Shown in pieces: positions 1 through 9,085 of a stretch of 29,306 nt of DNA. Positions within the stretch are counted from its first letter, which is position 1, and every line of letters begins with the position of its first letter. The notes beneath the pieces are model-generated. The model did not search any database, was not told where the DNA came from, and saw nothing but the letters and a program-made list of their open reading frames with translations. Source of the stretch: Porphyromonadaceae bacterium (GTDB taxonomy: Bacteria > Bacteroidota > Bacteroidia > Bacteroidales > CAMTPD01); NCBI GenBank assembly GCA_003447595.1, contig DLYT01000018.1, positions 1 to 29,306 of the forward strand, in the 5' to 3' direction. Position numbers and translations under genes: made by a program.

Positions 1-3000
1 GCTCCAGATGGAACTGCAAGTCGTGTTTCATGGTACTTGTTTCGTATTCCTTTGCGTAATTATAGTAAACGTTTCGGTTCGATCGCTGATCTCAGATCGA
101 TTCGACACATGCGCTTGCTTTTACATGGCTTTGAAGAAGAGGTGCATCTACGATTTGCTTCTCTGCGGTTTGTTAAGTCGGATTGGCAACAATGGGTACC
201 TGATACTAAAAATGATTCGTTGTATTGGTATGAAGATCCGGTGCAATTGGCGTATTTATCCGTTGATGAGAATAAAGAACTATCAGAGGTGAATTATATA
301 ACACCTAATGGGGTTGAGCCTCGTACCGTGATGCACAATCGAAAACAAGTGAGAGAAAACGAGCATGCGCTTGAGTTTGAGGTGGAGTCCCTTCATCCCA
401 ATCAGCATGTCGCAGTTTGGAAACAGACCGATTTTGACTGCCGTAATTATGGATCGCTTGAGTTGTTTTCTCATTTGCATGAAACGATCTCGACAGGAAG
501 TCATCTTGCTGATAGAGATTTCTCTTTGTTTGTTCGCTTAGGATATGATGGTCGTACCAATTACTATGAATATGAAATTCCGATGGTGGTAACTCCTCTC
601 GGGCAATATAGTAATCAGTTATTTTCAGATAAAGAGACGGTTTGGCCACGAAACAATCGTCTGGATATCATTTTGCAACAACTCACTGCCGCCAAAAACG
701 AAAGGGATGTTTCGGGAGTGTCAAAGAATGAGATCTTTAGTACAGAGACCACGCAGCACCATACGATTCGAATCAAGGGCAATCCTTCCTTAGCCGACGT
801 GACCACTATAGTAGTTGGCGTTCGTAACAATTCAGATAAAATTCTCTCAGGTAAGGTTTGGATCAATGACATTCGACTGGCTCATCAACAAAAACAAAAT
901 GGATGGGCTGCACGTAGCGAGTTAGAACTTACGTTGGGTGATATCGGGCGATTTTCGGTAGAAGGTGCCTTCAAAAGTCGCGGGTTTGGAAATGTTGACC
1001 AACGATATAATGAGCGAATTGAGAACGATAGATTTCGTTTCGGTTTTACCTCTCGTGTCGAATTTGGGAAAGTTTTCCCCAATGTATTAAAGTTAACCAT
1101 GCCTGTATATCTGCAATGGAGTAAAGAGTCGGAATATCTCCACTACAATCCTTTTGATAACGATATTGAAATGGATGAATTGTTGAAACAAGAAAGGAAC
1201 CAGTCTGCACGGGATTCGTTGCGAAGGTTGGCTCGCAGTACGATTTCCTCACATAATATAGCAATCCAACAGATGGGATTTCGAATACGAAGTAAGCAAC
1301 CAATGCCATATGACCTTGACAATTTTCGTTTAGGGTTTGTATATGATGGCTCTTCTGTAGCTTCTCCTAGTTTGCATTATGATAGAGGGAAACGGTATAG
1401 TGGTTATTTGAGGTATACCTATTCGCCCGATGAATTGTTACTACCCTTCTTTAAAAAAGCATCGACTCAGAAACAGGAGTGGTTACGTTTACGATTCGTT
1501 CCTACTCAAATTACGATGGAAAGTTCTTTTTATCGCAATTATGGCGAAACGAAATATCGACTCAATGAAGGAGATCATGCTACCGGTGCTTCTTTTGTGA
1601 TGCAAGAGTTTCTTTGGAATCGTGCTTTTACGTTGGAGTGGGATCTTCTTAAAAATATAAAGCTACGTGTAAGAACGGCTACGAATGCTGAAATAGAAGA
1701 GCCAGAGATGCAGGTGAATAAACGTATCGATCCGGATGGATTTCGCTTCTGGCGCGATTCGGTTTGGAATAGTATCAAAGACTTTGGCAAACCGGTACGT
1801 TATGAACAACAAGTAGCCTTGCATGGACATATTCCGGAGTTGAAGAATAGATGGCTCGGTTGGATAAAAGGAAGTATGCATTACAAAGCTGATTACTTCT
1901 GGGATAGAGGTTATGATGATGTGGTATTTGGAGATGGTGGAAATATAATTAAGAATTATAGGTCGACCGGAGTCAACGGAACGTTCAATCTTTCTAAGTT
2001 AGCCTCTGCTCTGGATAGTAGCTCAGTGAGTCGTACGAGTTTGTTGAAAAAACTTTTACCTCATATTGAAGTGATACATAAAACAGATAAAGGTATGCAA
2101 ATTCCGCGTTATAGGCATGGAGTCAGAGATATAGGAGGGCAGAATAGGGTAGATGGGCATTTGTTGCCGGGGATTGGTTTTGCTCTCGGAGCGGCGTCTT
2201 CTACCTTTATCAACAAGGTTATTAACAATGCGGATGTTCATCTGACGGAGGAAACGACAAATAGGGCAATAACATCTACGAATAGGTATTCGTTATGGAA
2301 AGGAGTACTAAGACCTGTTTCCGGATTAAGGTTTGAGCTGTCTTGGCTATCCGATCAGAACAATCGTGATGAGTTAGCTTTAAATCCCAACGCTCAGTCG
2401 AGTCAAATTAGTCGCAAGTCGAATAGTCGTGTGGCAAGTCGTAGAAAAAGCATAAACGCGAGTAAAAAAACTAACATAAATAGTCTTATGGCACCGCAAG
2501 AGAATCGTCTGGTTTTGCCAAATTGGAAGGTTTATTACGATGGTCTTAACAGATATGATTTTATTAAAAAGGTGTTGAATCACTTGGCTTTTACACACGC
2601 CTACTCTTGTATTCATTCCGTCGAAGTTATGCATACGGGAGAACGAAATGTAGCTTCTAAATTAGTTGATAAAAAGATGGTTAGCGCTAAAACGTGGGTA
2701 AAGGAGGGGTTTACTCCATTAGTTGGGATCGATGCAATTTTCAGAAATGGCCTAACGGCTTCGTTGAGACACAACAAAATTTACAGCATTGTATTAAATC
2801 ATGGAGGTAATCAGTTAATTAACGGAGTCAATCAAGACATAAATTTGGCGTTTGCTTACAAAATAGTAGCAGATCGACAACAAAATGGCAAAAAATATGG
2901 TTCGTTTTCTGATGGCGGTATCTTACTAAAAGTAGAAGGTGCAGCTAGAAGGATGACGAATGGTATTAACTATAAAGATGCCATACGAGAGGTCTATACT

Positions 3001-3171
3001 TCGGGTAATAAGAGCTATTTTATCAGGTTTAATGCAGATTATGATAAAAGTAGATCAATATCCTATAGTTTCTATTTTAACATGGAGGTGGATCAGCCTT
3101 TAGCAGGTCAGTTTTCATATCCTTCATATATAATGTCGACGGGTTTTTCGGTCCGTCTTCAATTATACTAA
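1..3171 (+). CDS. sprA: Cell-surface protein SprA/Sov, C-terminal part (5' end outside window)
   Basis: The frame is open from the first base, so the gene starts outside the window; 1056 residues remain of a family that is usually about 2,400-2,500 residues long. SprA/Sov is the very large outer-membrane beta-barrel that forms the translocon of the type IX secretion system in Bacteroidota. Family-like stretches include NYYEYEIPMVVTP (about residues 187-199 of this fragment), an ETVWPRNNRLDI segment soon after, and KGNPSLADVTTIVVGVRN followed by GKVWINDIRLA. The rest is rich in alternating aromatic and polar residues, as expected for barrel strands, and ends in an aromatic residue. A basic Ser/Lys/Arg/Asn-rich insert lies near 2383-2490. 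No terminator hairpin is evident after the stop. The identity is recognised from memory of the family; whether the organism has a complete type IX system cannot be judged here. Confidence 0.87.
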   Translation, partial: APDGTASRVSWYLFRIPLRNYSKRFGSIADLRSIRHMRLLLHGFEEEVHLRFASLRFVKSDWQQWVPDTKNDSLYWYEDPVQLAYLSVDENKELSEVNYITPNGVEPRTVMHNRKQVRENEHALEFEVESLHPNQHVAVWKQTDFDCRNYGSLELFSHLHETISTGSHLADRDFSLFVRLGYDGRTNYYEYEIPMVVTPLGQYSNQLFSDKETVWPRNNRLDIILQQLTAAKNERDVSGVSKNEIFSTETTQHHTIRIKGNPSLADVTTIVVGVRNNSDKILSGKVWINDIRLAHQQKQNGWAARSELELTLGDIGRFSVEGAFKSRGFGNVDQRYNERIENDRFRFGFTSRVEFGKVFPNVLKLTMPVYLQWSKESEYLHYNPFDNDIEMDELLKQERNQSARDSLRRLARSTISSHNIAIQQMGFRIRSKQPMPYDLDNFRLGFVYDGSSVASPSLHYDRGKRYSGYLRYTYSPDELLLPFFKKASTQKQEWLRLRFVPTQITMESSFYRNYGETKYRLNEGDHATGASFVMQEFLWNRAFTLEWDLLKNIKLRVRTATNAEIEEPEMQVNKRIDPDGFRFWRDSVWNSIKDFGKPVRYEQQVALHGHIPELKNRWLGWIKGSMHYKADYFWDRGYDDVVFGDGGNIIKNYRSTGVNGTFNLSKLASALDSSSVSRTSLLKKLLPHIEVIHKTDKGMQIPRYRHGVRDIGGQNRVDGHLLPGIGFALGAASSTFINKVINNADVHLTEETTNRAITSTNRYSLWKGVLRPVSGLRFELSWLSDQNNRDELALNPNAQSSQISRKSNSRVASRRKSINASKKTNINSLMAPQENRLVLPNWKVYYDGLNRYDFIKKVLNHLAFTHAYSCIHSVEVMHTGERNVASKLVDKKMVSAKTWVKEGFTPLVGIDAIFRNGLTASLRHNKIYSIVLNHGGNQLINGVNQDINLAFAYKIVADRQQNGKKYGSFSDGGILLKVEGAARRMTNGINYKDAIREVYTSGNKSYFIRFNADYDKSRSISYSFYFNMEVDQPLAGQFSYPSYIMSTGFSVRLQLY

Positions 3172-3346
3172 ATAATAAATAACTTATTGATTTTATTTTT
3201 GTTGATATATAAACGAAACACAAATTAACGATAAGTTTTTTTAAATATTAAGACTTTCTCTTTTTCTTTTTTTGTGTGAATATTAAACAAAAACGCTGTT
3301 TATTTGTTCCTCTAATTAAAAGGATAAGATTCATTTTAATAGATTG

Positions 3347-3369
3347 TTGTTTCTGGTGTTCGGAAACAA
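3347..3369. promoter_or_regulatory. Inverted repeat upstream of rprX (candidate operator)
   Basis: TTGTTTC (3347-3353) and GAAACAA (3363-3369) form a perfect 7-bp inverted repeat with a 9-base spacer, 35 bases before the rprX start. No T-run follows, so it is unlikely to be a terminator. It sits in a very AT-rich 233-base gap after sprA. A possible -7 element, TATTTTTG, is at 3194-3201 but lacks a convincing -33 box. Autoregulation by RprY is a guess. Confidence 0.35.
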
Positions 3370-3404
3370 TTAGAATAGATTAAAACGATAAGTATCGAAA
3401 TAGC

Positions 3405-4964
3405 ATGAGAAAATCAACGATCTGGTTGCTGGCTTTAGTAATGGCTTTTGCATTTGCAGGTTTGCTTTACTTACAAATTACCTACCTAAGTATCATTTTG
3501 AAGACTCGAAATGAGCAATTTAGTGAGGCAGTGAAAACTAGTTTGTACCAGGTATCCAGAAGTTTGGAACTAGAAGAGAGTGCAAGGTATCTTGAAGAAG
3601 ACCTGAACGAGAATGAGAAGATGTTGCTGTATGATCAGCGTAAAAACAATTCGAATGTATTGAACAGTCCGATTGTAAAAGAGGAGAACCTCAAATTCAA
3701 GCTACTTGGCAACGATGGTGTTATATCAGAAGTTGAACTTAAAACGTATTCGGGACAAGACAAGGAGCAGAATCTCTCTGTCGGTACCCAACAACAGAAC
3801 CGAAATATTATTGAAAAAACCTCTCGCTCAATACAAGACACGTATTTGCGCAGATATCTCAATGAGCATATGTTGCTTTCGGAAGTGATTCGTAATAAGC
3901 TTTATAAATCCAGTTTGCAACCTATTCAGGAGCGAATTGATTTTAATCAGCTCAAAGTGTTGTTACGCGATCAGTTTAGAAACAACGGGCTTAATATTCC
4001 TTTCCACTTTTCAGTGATCAATAAAGATGATCAGATTGTATATCAAGATGCTGATATGAAACCTGGTAAAAATACAGAAGTATTTACACAGATTTTATTT
4101 CAAAATGATCCGCCGTCAAAACTAAATTATCTGAGAGTATTTTTCCCAACACAGAAAAGCTACATCTTTAGTAATATTACGTTTCTGGCACCCTCTATTG
4201 CGTTTACATTGGTTTTGTTGATGACATTTATCTTTACGATTTATATCGTTTTCCGTCAGAAAAAACTATCGGAAATGAAAAATGACTTTATCAACAATAT
4301 GACGCATGAGTTGAAAACTCCGGTTTCAACCATCTCTTTGGCTGCTCAAATGTTGAAAGATACAGATATCACAAAGTCTCCTGAAATCTTTAAACACATC
4401 TCGGGAGTGATACACGACGAAACTAAAAGGCTTAGTTTTTTGGTTGAGAAGGTATTGCAGATGTCTCTTTTTGAACGACAAAAAGCTTCGTTAAAGCTGA
4501 AAGAAATTGATGCGAATGACTTGCTTGCTAATATTGCAAATACATTCGTATTGAAGGTTGAAAAGTATGGAGGCACTCTTGATATTGATCTTGAAGCTGA
4601 CGAGTCTACAATTTATGTTGACGAAATGCACTTCACAAATGTATTATTTAATCTAATGGATAATGCCGTGAAGTATCGTAAACCGGAAGTTCCACTTAAG
4701 CTAATGGCTCGCACTTGGAATGAAAACGGGAAGTTGTTTATCTCTGTCGAAGATAACGGTATTGGTATTAAAAAAGAATACCTAAAGAAAGTGTTCGACC
4801 GCTTCTTCAGAGCTCCTTCGGGAAATGTACATGACGTAAAAGGCTTTGGCCTTGGCCTTGCCTATGTACGTAAAATAGTAGAGGATCACAACGGTATAAT
4901 CAAAGCCGAAAGTGAACTCAATATGGGAACTAAATTTATTATTTCATTACCACTTATAAAATAG
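3405..4964 (+). CDS. rprX: Two-component sensor histidine kinase RprX
   Basis: This is a membrane-bound sensor kinase of 519 residues. A transmembrane helix at about 6-31 and a second at about 260-283 bracket a periplasmic sensor region of some 230 residues without a recognised fold. The cytoplasmic part has the HisKA H-box with the phospho-accepting His at about 301 (THELKTP), an N-box (NLMDNAVKY, about 416-424), a G1 box (DNGIGI, about 450-455) and a G2 box (GFGLGL, about 480-485), so it appears catalytically complete. It is followed after 6 bases by the response regulator. Length, architecture and pairing match RprX of Bacteroides, first described in B. fragilis. The stimulus is not evident from the sequence. 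Confidence 0.9.
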   Translation: MRKSTIWLLALVMAFAFAGLLYLQITYLSIILKTRNEQFSEAVKTSLYQVSRSLELEESARYLEEDLNENEKMLLYDQRKNNSNVLNSPIVKEENLKFKLLGNDGVISEVELKTYSGQDKEQNLSVGTQQQNRNIIEKTSRSIQDTYLRRYLNEHMLLSEVIRNKLYKSSLQPIQERIDFNQLKVLLRDQFRNNGLNIPFHFSVINKDDQIVYQDADMKPGKNTEVFTQILFQNDPPSKLNYLRVFFPTQKSYIFSNITFLAPSIAFTLVLLMTFIFTIYIVFRQKKLSEMKNDFINNMTHELKTPVSTISLAAQMLKDTDITKSPEIFKHISGVIHDETKRLSFLVEKVLQMSLFERQKASLKLKEIDANDLLANIANTFVLKVEKYGGTLDIDLEADESTIYVDEMHFTNVLFNLMDNAVKYRKPEVPLKLMARTWNENGKLFISVEDNGIGIKKEYLKKVFDRFFRAPSGNVHDVKGFGLGLAYVRKIVEDHNGIIKAESELNMGTKFIISLPLIK

Positions 4965-4970
4965 TTATTT

Positions 4971-5702
4971 ATGGAAGACAAGACTAAAATCTTCTTTTGT
5001 GAAGACGATGAAAACCTTGGAATGCTATTGAGAGAATACCTCCAAGCTAAAGGTTATGCTACAGATCTTTTCTCTGACGGAGAACAAGGCTATAAAGGAT
5101 TTACTAAAGGTAAATATGATCTTTGCGTACTTGACGTAATGATGCCTAAAAAAGACGGATTTACGTTGGCTCAAGAAATTCGTTCAATCAATCCTGATAT
5201 ACCTATCATTTTCCTTACTGCAAAAACAATGAAGGAAGATATCCTTGAAGGATTTAAGATTGGTGCAGACGATTATCTTACAAAACCATTCAGCATGGAA
5301 GAGTTACTACTTCGTATCGAAGCAATTCTTCGTCGTGTGAAAGGTAAAAAAATGAAAGATATTCCTTTCTACAAACTTGGAAATTTCTTGTTTGATACAC
5401 AAAAGCAAACACTTTCAATTGGTGATAAGTCAACAAAACTTACAACAAAAGAATGTGAACTTCTTAGCTTGCTTTGTGCACATGCAAACGAAATCCTAGA
5501 AAGAAACTATGCATTGAAAACTATTTGGGTTGATGATAACTACTTCAATGCTCGTAGTATGGATGTGTATATTACAAAACTTCGTAAATTGCTTAAAGAT
5601 GATCCACAAATTGAAATCATCAACATTCACGGTAAGGGTTATAAATTGATTACTCCTTCTGGTGAAGAACAAGCAAGAGAAGAAGCTCCAACTGTAATTT
5701 AA
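4971..5702 (+). CDS. rprY: OmpR-type response regulator RprY
   Basis: This is a DNA-binding response regulator of 243 residues. The receiver domain (about 6-120) has the acidic pocket EDD at 11-13, the phospho-acceptor Asp at about 55 (VLDVMMP), the conserved Thr near 83 (FLTAK) and the Lys at about 105 (LTKPF). The C-terminal OmpR/PhoB winged helix (about 135-232) ends in the typical recognition helix and wing (RSMDVYITKLRKLL, then HGKGYKL). It sits 6 bases after rprX and is its likely partner. Codon use is strikingly uniform (CTT, CGT, GGT, AAA, GAA favoured) compared with sprA, which may reflect high expression. A strong terminator lies about 40 bases downstream. Confidence 0.92.
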   Translation: MEDKTKIFFCEDDENLGMLLREYLQAKGYATDLFSDGEQGYKGFTKGKYDLCVLDVMMPKKDGFTLAQEIRSINPDIPIIFLTAKTMKEDILEGFKIGADDYLTKPFSMEELLLRIEAILRRVKGKKMKDIPFYKLGNFLFDTQKQTLSIGDKSTKLTTKECELLSLLCAHANEILERNYALKTIWVDDNYFNARSMDVYITKLRKLLKDDPQIEIINIHGKGYKLITPSGEEQAREEAPTVI

Positions 5703-5743
5703 TAGAGTTTAGTGCCGTAACGGACAACTAATATCTTAAACAT

Positions 5744-5780
5744 AAACGAGAGGCCTTAGCAAATAAGGTCTCTCGTTTTT
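5744..5780 (+). terminator. Rho-independent terminator of rprX-rprY
   Basis: A 15-bp stem (5744-5758 with 5764-5778, one G-U pair) has a 5-base loop and continues into a T-run on the plus strand. It begins about 40 bases after the rprY stop codon. Confidence 0.88.
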
Positions 5781-5785
5781 ATATA

Positions 5786-5825
5786 AAAGGGGGAATGATA
5801 ATTATTACATTATCATTCCCCCTTT
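5786..5825 (-). terminator. Terminator of the dcw operon (minus strand)
   Basis: A perfect 16-bp stem (5786-5801 with 5810-5825) contains a GGGGG/CCCCC block and has an 8-base loop. Read on the minus strand it follows the yqeY stop by about 25 bases and runs into TTTTATAT. It lies directly beside the opposing rprY terminator, so the two convergent units are insulated from each other. Confidence 0.82.
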
Positions 5826-5850
5826 AAGTTGTTGTATTGGTGCGAAAGCG

Positions 5851-6297
5851 TTAGCTCAACAGTTTTTTTACTGTTGCAGAAATAGCGCGGCCTTCGGCTT
5901 TTCCGTTTAGTTGTTTGGTAGCTGCTCCCATAACTTTGCCCATATCTTTGGCTGTAGCATTTAGATCAGCAATAATTTGCTTAAGAATAGCTTCTAGTTC
6001 TTCTTGGCTTAATTGCTCTGGAAGATATGCTTCAATGATTGAGGCTTCAGCTAATTCTTTTTCTGCAAGTTCAGGACGATTTTGCTCAGTATAGATAGTC
6101 GCGCTATCCTTACGTTGCTTGATCATTTTCTGTAAGATCTTTAAAGCTTGTTCATCAGATAACTCTCCGTTGCTATCTTTTGATGTTTTAGCTTCAATAA
6201 ACTCTTTCTTAATTCCACGCAAAGCTTCTAACTTAACTTTGTCTTTAGCAAGCATAGCAGCTTTGATATCACTGCTGATTTGATCAAATAAATCCAT
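5851..6297 (-). CDS. GatB/YqeY domain protein
   Basis: This small soluble protein of 148 residues is mostly helical and begins MDLFDQISSDIKAAML. It has the family-typical stretches KLEALRGIKKEFIEA, EQALKILQKMIKQRKDS and MGKVMGAATKQLNGKAEGR. The YqeY family resembles the tail domain of GatB, the subunit of tRNA-dependent amidotransferase, and may act on aminoacyl-tRNA, but its exact role is not established. It is the last gene of the dcw run, 14 bases after ftsZ, and is followed by the operon terminator, so it is probably co-transcribed with the division genes. Confidence 0.92.
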   Translation of the reverse strand: MDLFDQISSDIKAAMLAKDKVKLEALRGIKKEFIEAKTSKDSNGELSDEQALKILQKMIKQRKDSATIYTEQNRPELAEKELAEASIIEAYLPEQLSQEELEAILKQIIADLNATAKDMGKVMGAATKQLNGKAEGRAISATVKKLLS

Positions 6298-6311
6298 GAT
6301 GGTTATTATTT

Positions 6312-7649
6312 TTATCTAAAGCTAATGATTGGTCCTCCTGGCTTTTTAGGCTCATTGGATGGTTTATTAGCTGTAACAATTGTTTCTTTTATAGGGCCGC
6401 GTCGAAGATTTGAGATCAATTTTGGATCTCTATTGTAGGTCGGATTATCTTCTAGAATACCGATGATACTATCATCATCTAGTTCTTCTGTAGATAGAAC
6501 AACCGGTTTAGAAACGATTCTAGGCTTCACAACATTCGCATTGTGATAGAAGCGGCTGATACGCTCTATTTCTTCACGCTCTTTTTGGATAAGCTCTTGT
6601 TCTCTTTGTATTTCTTCTTCAGTCTGACGAGCTCGTTCTGCATTGCGACGCTCTTCAATTTGTGGAATACATGAAAGACCAAAACCTGTAGCAAGTATTG
6701 TCATTTTAACCTTCTTGCCCAAAGAATCATCTAGAGCAGTACCCCAGATAACTTCGATGTCACTACTAAAACGAGACATAAATTCATGTACATCGTTCAT
6801 TTCTTCCATCATCAATTCCGACTCAGGACTAAACGAGACATTGAATAGAATCTTCTTAGCACTAAATACATCATTGTTGTTAAGCAACGGTGAGTTTAAA
6901 GCATCGTCAATAGCCATGCGTACACGTCCTTCGCCGATACCAAATCCGCTACTCATTACCGCTACACCACCATCTTTTAAGATTGTGTTTACATCGGCAA
7001 AGTCGAGGTTGATAATACCAGGTAATGTAATGATTTCGGCAATACTTTTAGCTGCAATCGTAAGTGTATCATCAGCCTTGCCGAAAGCATTTACCATGGT
7101 TAGATCTTTATATATCTCGCGCAAACGCTCATTGTTTATTACAAGGAGAGCATCTACATTTTTACTTATTTCTTCAACACCATTTAGTGCTTGAATAATC
7201 TTTCGATGGCCTTCAAATACAAAAGGAATAGTAACGATACCAACTGTTAGAATACCCATATCTTTCGCAGCTCTGGCGATAACTGGAGCTGCACCGGTTC
7301 CGGTACCTCCACCCATTCCGGCTGTGATGAATACCATCTTGGTACCGTCGTTCAGCATTCGTTTGATATCATCGATACTTTCCTCTGCAGCCATACGTGC
7401 ACGTTCGGGACGATTTCCTGCTCCTAATCCCTGTGTAACTTCTCGGCCTAACGATAATTTAACCGTAACGTCAGAACGGTTTAATGCCTGATTATCTGTA
7501 TTACATAACACAAAGGTTACATCGTGAATCCCTTCTTTAAACATATGATTCACAGCGTTACCTCCACCCCCGCCAACACCAATAACTTTAATTATTGATG
7601 GAGTTTCAGTAGGTAAATCAAAGCTTAACAATCTATTATTATCCTCCAT
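6312..7649 (-). CDS. ftsZ: Cell division GTPase FtsZ
   Basis: This tubulin-like GTPase polymerises into the Z-ring at mid-cell. The 445-residue protein carries the nucleotide-binding GVGGGGGNAVN (about 24-34), the tubulin signature GGGTGTG (about 113-119) and the T7-loop NLDFADVNTILKDGG that completes the GTPase site of the next subunit. After the globular domain (to about 325) comes an unusually Glu/Arg/Gln-rich segment (from ERRNAERARQTEEE to EREEIERI), likely a charged helix. Then follow an acidic patch and LEDNPTYNRDPK, which may be the partner-binding peptide, and a Pro/Gly-rich end (KKPGGPIISFR). It lies 23 bases after ftsA in the dcw operon. Catalytic residues appear intact. Confidence 0.98.
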   Translation of the reverse strand: MEDNNRLLSFDLPTETPSIIKVIGVGGGGGNAVNHMFKEGIHDVTFVLCNTDNQALNRSDVTVKLSLGREVTQGLGAGNRPERARMAAEESIDDIKRMLNDGTKMVFITAGMGGGTGTGAAPVIARAAKDMGILTVGIVTIPFVFEGHRKIIQALNGVEEISKNVDALLVINNERLREIYKDLTMVNAFGKADDTLTIAAKSIAEIITLPGIINLDFADVNTILKDGGVAVMSSGFGIGEGRVRMAIDDALNSPLLNNNDVFSAKKILFNVSFSPESELMMEEMNDVHEFMSRFSSDIEVIWGTALDDSLGKKVKMTILATGFGLSCIPQIEERRNAERARQTEEEIQREQELIQKEREEIERISRFYHNANVVKPRIVSKPVVLSTEELDDDSIIGILEDNPTYNRDPKLISNLRRGPIKETIVTANKPSNEPKKPGGPIISFR

Positions 7650-7672
7650 ATTTATATTATTGACAAAGGTGG

Positions 7673-9082
7673 TTACTTAATACTCTCTTCCTGATCCTCA
7701 AACAATGTTTTGGCAAAATTATCAAAAAGACGGGCAAATCCTTTCTTTTTTGGTGCAACATATTCAGATTCGCGCTCAAATTTAGATTCTTCCTTTACCG
7801 TTTCCTTTTTAGGTTCAGCTATAGGTTCTTCTTTGGGCTCCTCTTGTACATCAATTTTAGGAGGTGTAACAACTGTAATTGGTTTTACCTCTTTTTCGAT
7901 TGGTGGCTCTGCTACCGGTTCTAATTTTACAATTTTAGCACAGCTTTCGTTACCCATCATAAGTAAACCTAGCGTTTGAGAGAATGAAGGATTTTGAGAA
8001 ATGCTTTCAGCATTTTCAACCAATCCTTTTCTGGTAGCAACCAGACGTACATCCATACTTGTACGGTTCTTAATCATTACATTAAGATTATTGAGATTGG
8101 CTCCGCCTCCTGAAATTACAATTCCTGCACCAAGCTTATTAACTAAACCGGTAGTTTCAATTTGTGCCCATACATTTTCGAAAATCTCTGCGGCACGCGC
8201 TTCTACAATGGTATTTAGTTCGCTAAGATATATATCTTGAATGCTGAATCCATCGATACTTGATGCCTTTACAATTTCGCTGCTATCCTTATCTGAGATA
8301 GCACTTCCAAATCGAATTTTTAAACGTTCAGCTTCCGATTCAGAAATATTTAAAGAAGTGATGTCTTTTGTAATCAATTGAGCACCCAAAGGAATTACGG
8401 AAATGGTTTGTAACAATCCTCCTTTGTAAACAGCAAGAGTGGTAACTCCTGCTCCGAAATTAATCAAAGCACATCCAAGACGCTTTTCATCTTCTGTAAG
8501 AGTTGCTTCGGCTTGAGCTAATGGCGTTACAATGAATCCGGCAATTTCTATCTTCGCTTTTTCCGCCAGACTCATTATTATATTACGTTTCAGATTAGGT
8601 CTGCCTACGATTAGTTTATATCGAGCTTCGATTTTATTGCAGATTACACCCACCGGATTCATCTCCGGTTTGTCATCAAGATAATACATCGGAGATACTG
8701 CATCCAAAAGATCGTGCATCTCAGGCTTGAAGTTCATACAATCATGATACAACGAGCGAATTACCTCTTCTGTTACGGTTTCATCAGGACCTAGAACCTT
8801 CGACACGGAGTGCTCCATGGTGCGAATAGACTGTCCATTGATACCAACATATACTTTTGCAATCTTGCCGCCACGCAGCTTATTTTCAAGTTTCTGAATA
8901 AGTCTCTTGATTTTTGCTGCTGTTTCTTCGACGTTGTATACACAACCTCGTCTAATACAAGAGGCAGGACCTTCATCTTCAATAGCCAGGATCGAAAGCT
9001 TCCCGTGTGATTTTTTCCCAACCATGCCTACCAGCTTGGATGTTCCCAAATCAATTACTGCAATAAAATCTGTATAGTCCAT
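7673..9082 (-). CDS. ftsA: Cell division protein FtsA
   Basis: This actin-like ATPase tethers FtsZ to the membrane and recruits late divisome proteins. The 469-residue protein begins with the phosphate-1 loop region (FIAVIDLGTSKLVGMVG), contains the inserted 1C/SHS2 domain (from about 80), and shows GCALINFGAGVTTLAVY (phosphate-2 region) and GAGIVISGGGANL (adenosine region). The core ends near 385. A Pro/Glu/Lys-rich linker of roughly 60 residues then leads to a C-terminal amphipathic helix (KKGFARLFDNFAKTLFED), the expected membrane anchor. The linker is longer than in Escherichia coli FtsA. It lies between ftsQ (3-base gap) and ftsZ (23-base gap). Confidence 0.97.
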   Translation of the reverse strand: MDYTDFIAVIDLGTSKLVGMVGKKSHGKLSILAIEDEGPASCIRRGCVYNVEETAAKIKRLIQKLENKLRGGKIAKVYVGINGQSIRTMEHSVSKVLGPDETVTEEVIRSLYHDCMNFKPEMHDLLDAVSPMYYLDDKPEMNPVGVICNKIEARYKLIVGRPNLKRNIIMSLAEKAKIEIAGFIVTPLAQAEATLTEDEKRLGCALINFGAGVTTLAVYKGGLLQTISVIPLGAQLITKDITSLNISESEAERLKIRFGSAISDKDSSEIVKASSIDGFSIQDIYLSELNTIVEARAAEIFENVWAQIETTGLVNKLGAGIVISGGGANLNNLNVMIKNRTSMDVRLVATRKGLVENAESISQNPSFSQTLGLLMMGNESCAKIVKLEPVAEPPIEKEVKPITVVTPPKIDVQEEPKEEPIAEPKKETVKEESKFERESEYVAPKKKGFARLFDNFAKTLFEDQEESIK

Positions 9083-9085
9083 ATT

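Noticed and set aside
6643..7194. 183-residue plus-strand open frame opposite ftsZ
   Set aside because: It is antisense to a strongly conserved gene, Ser/Leu/Ile-rich, and has no recognisable domain.
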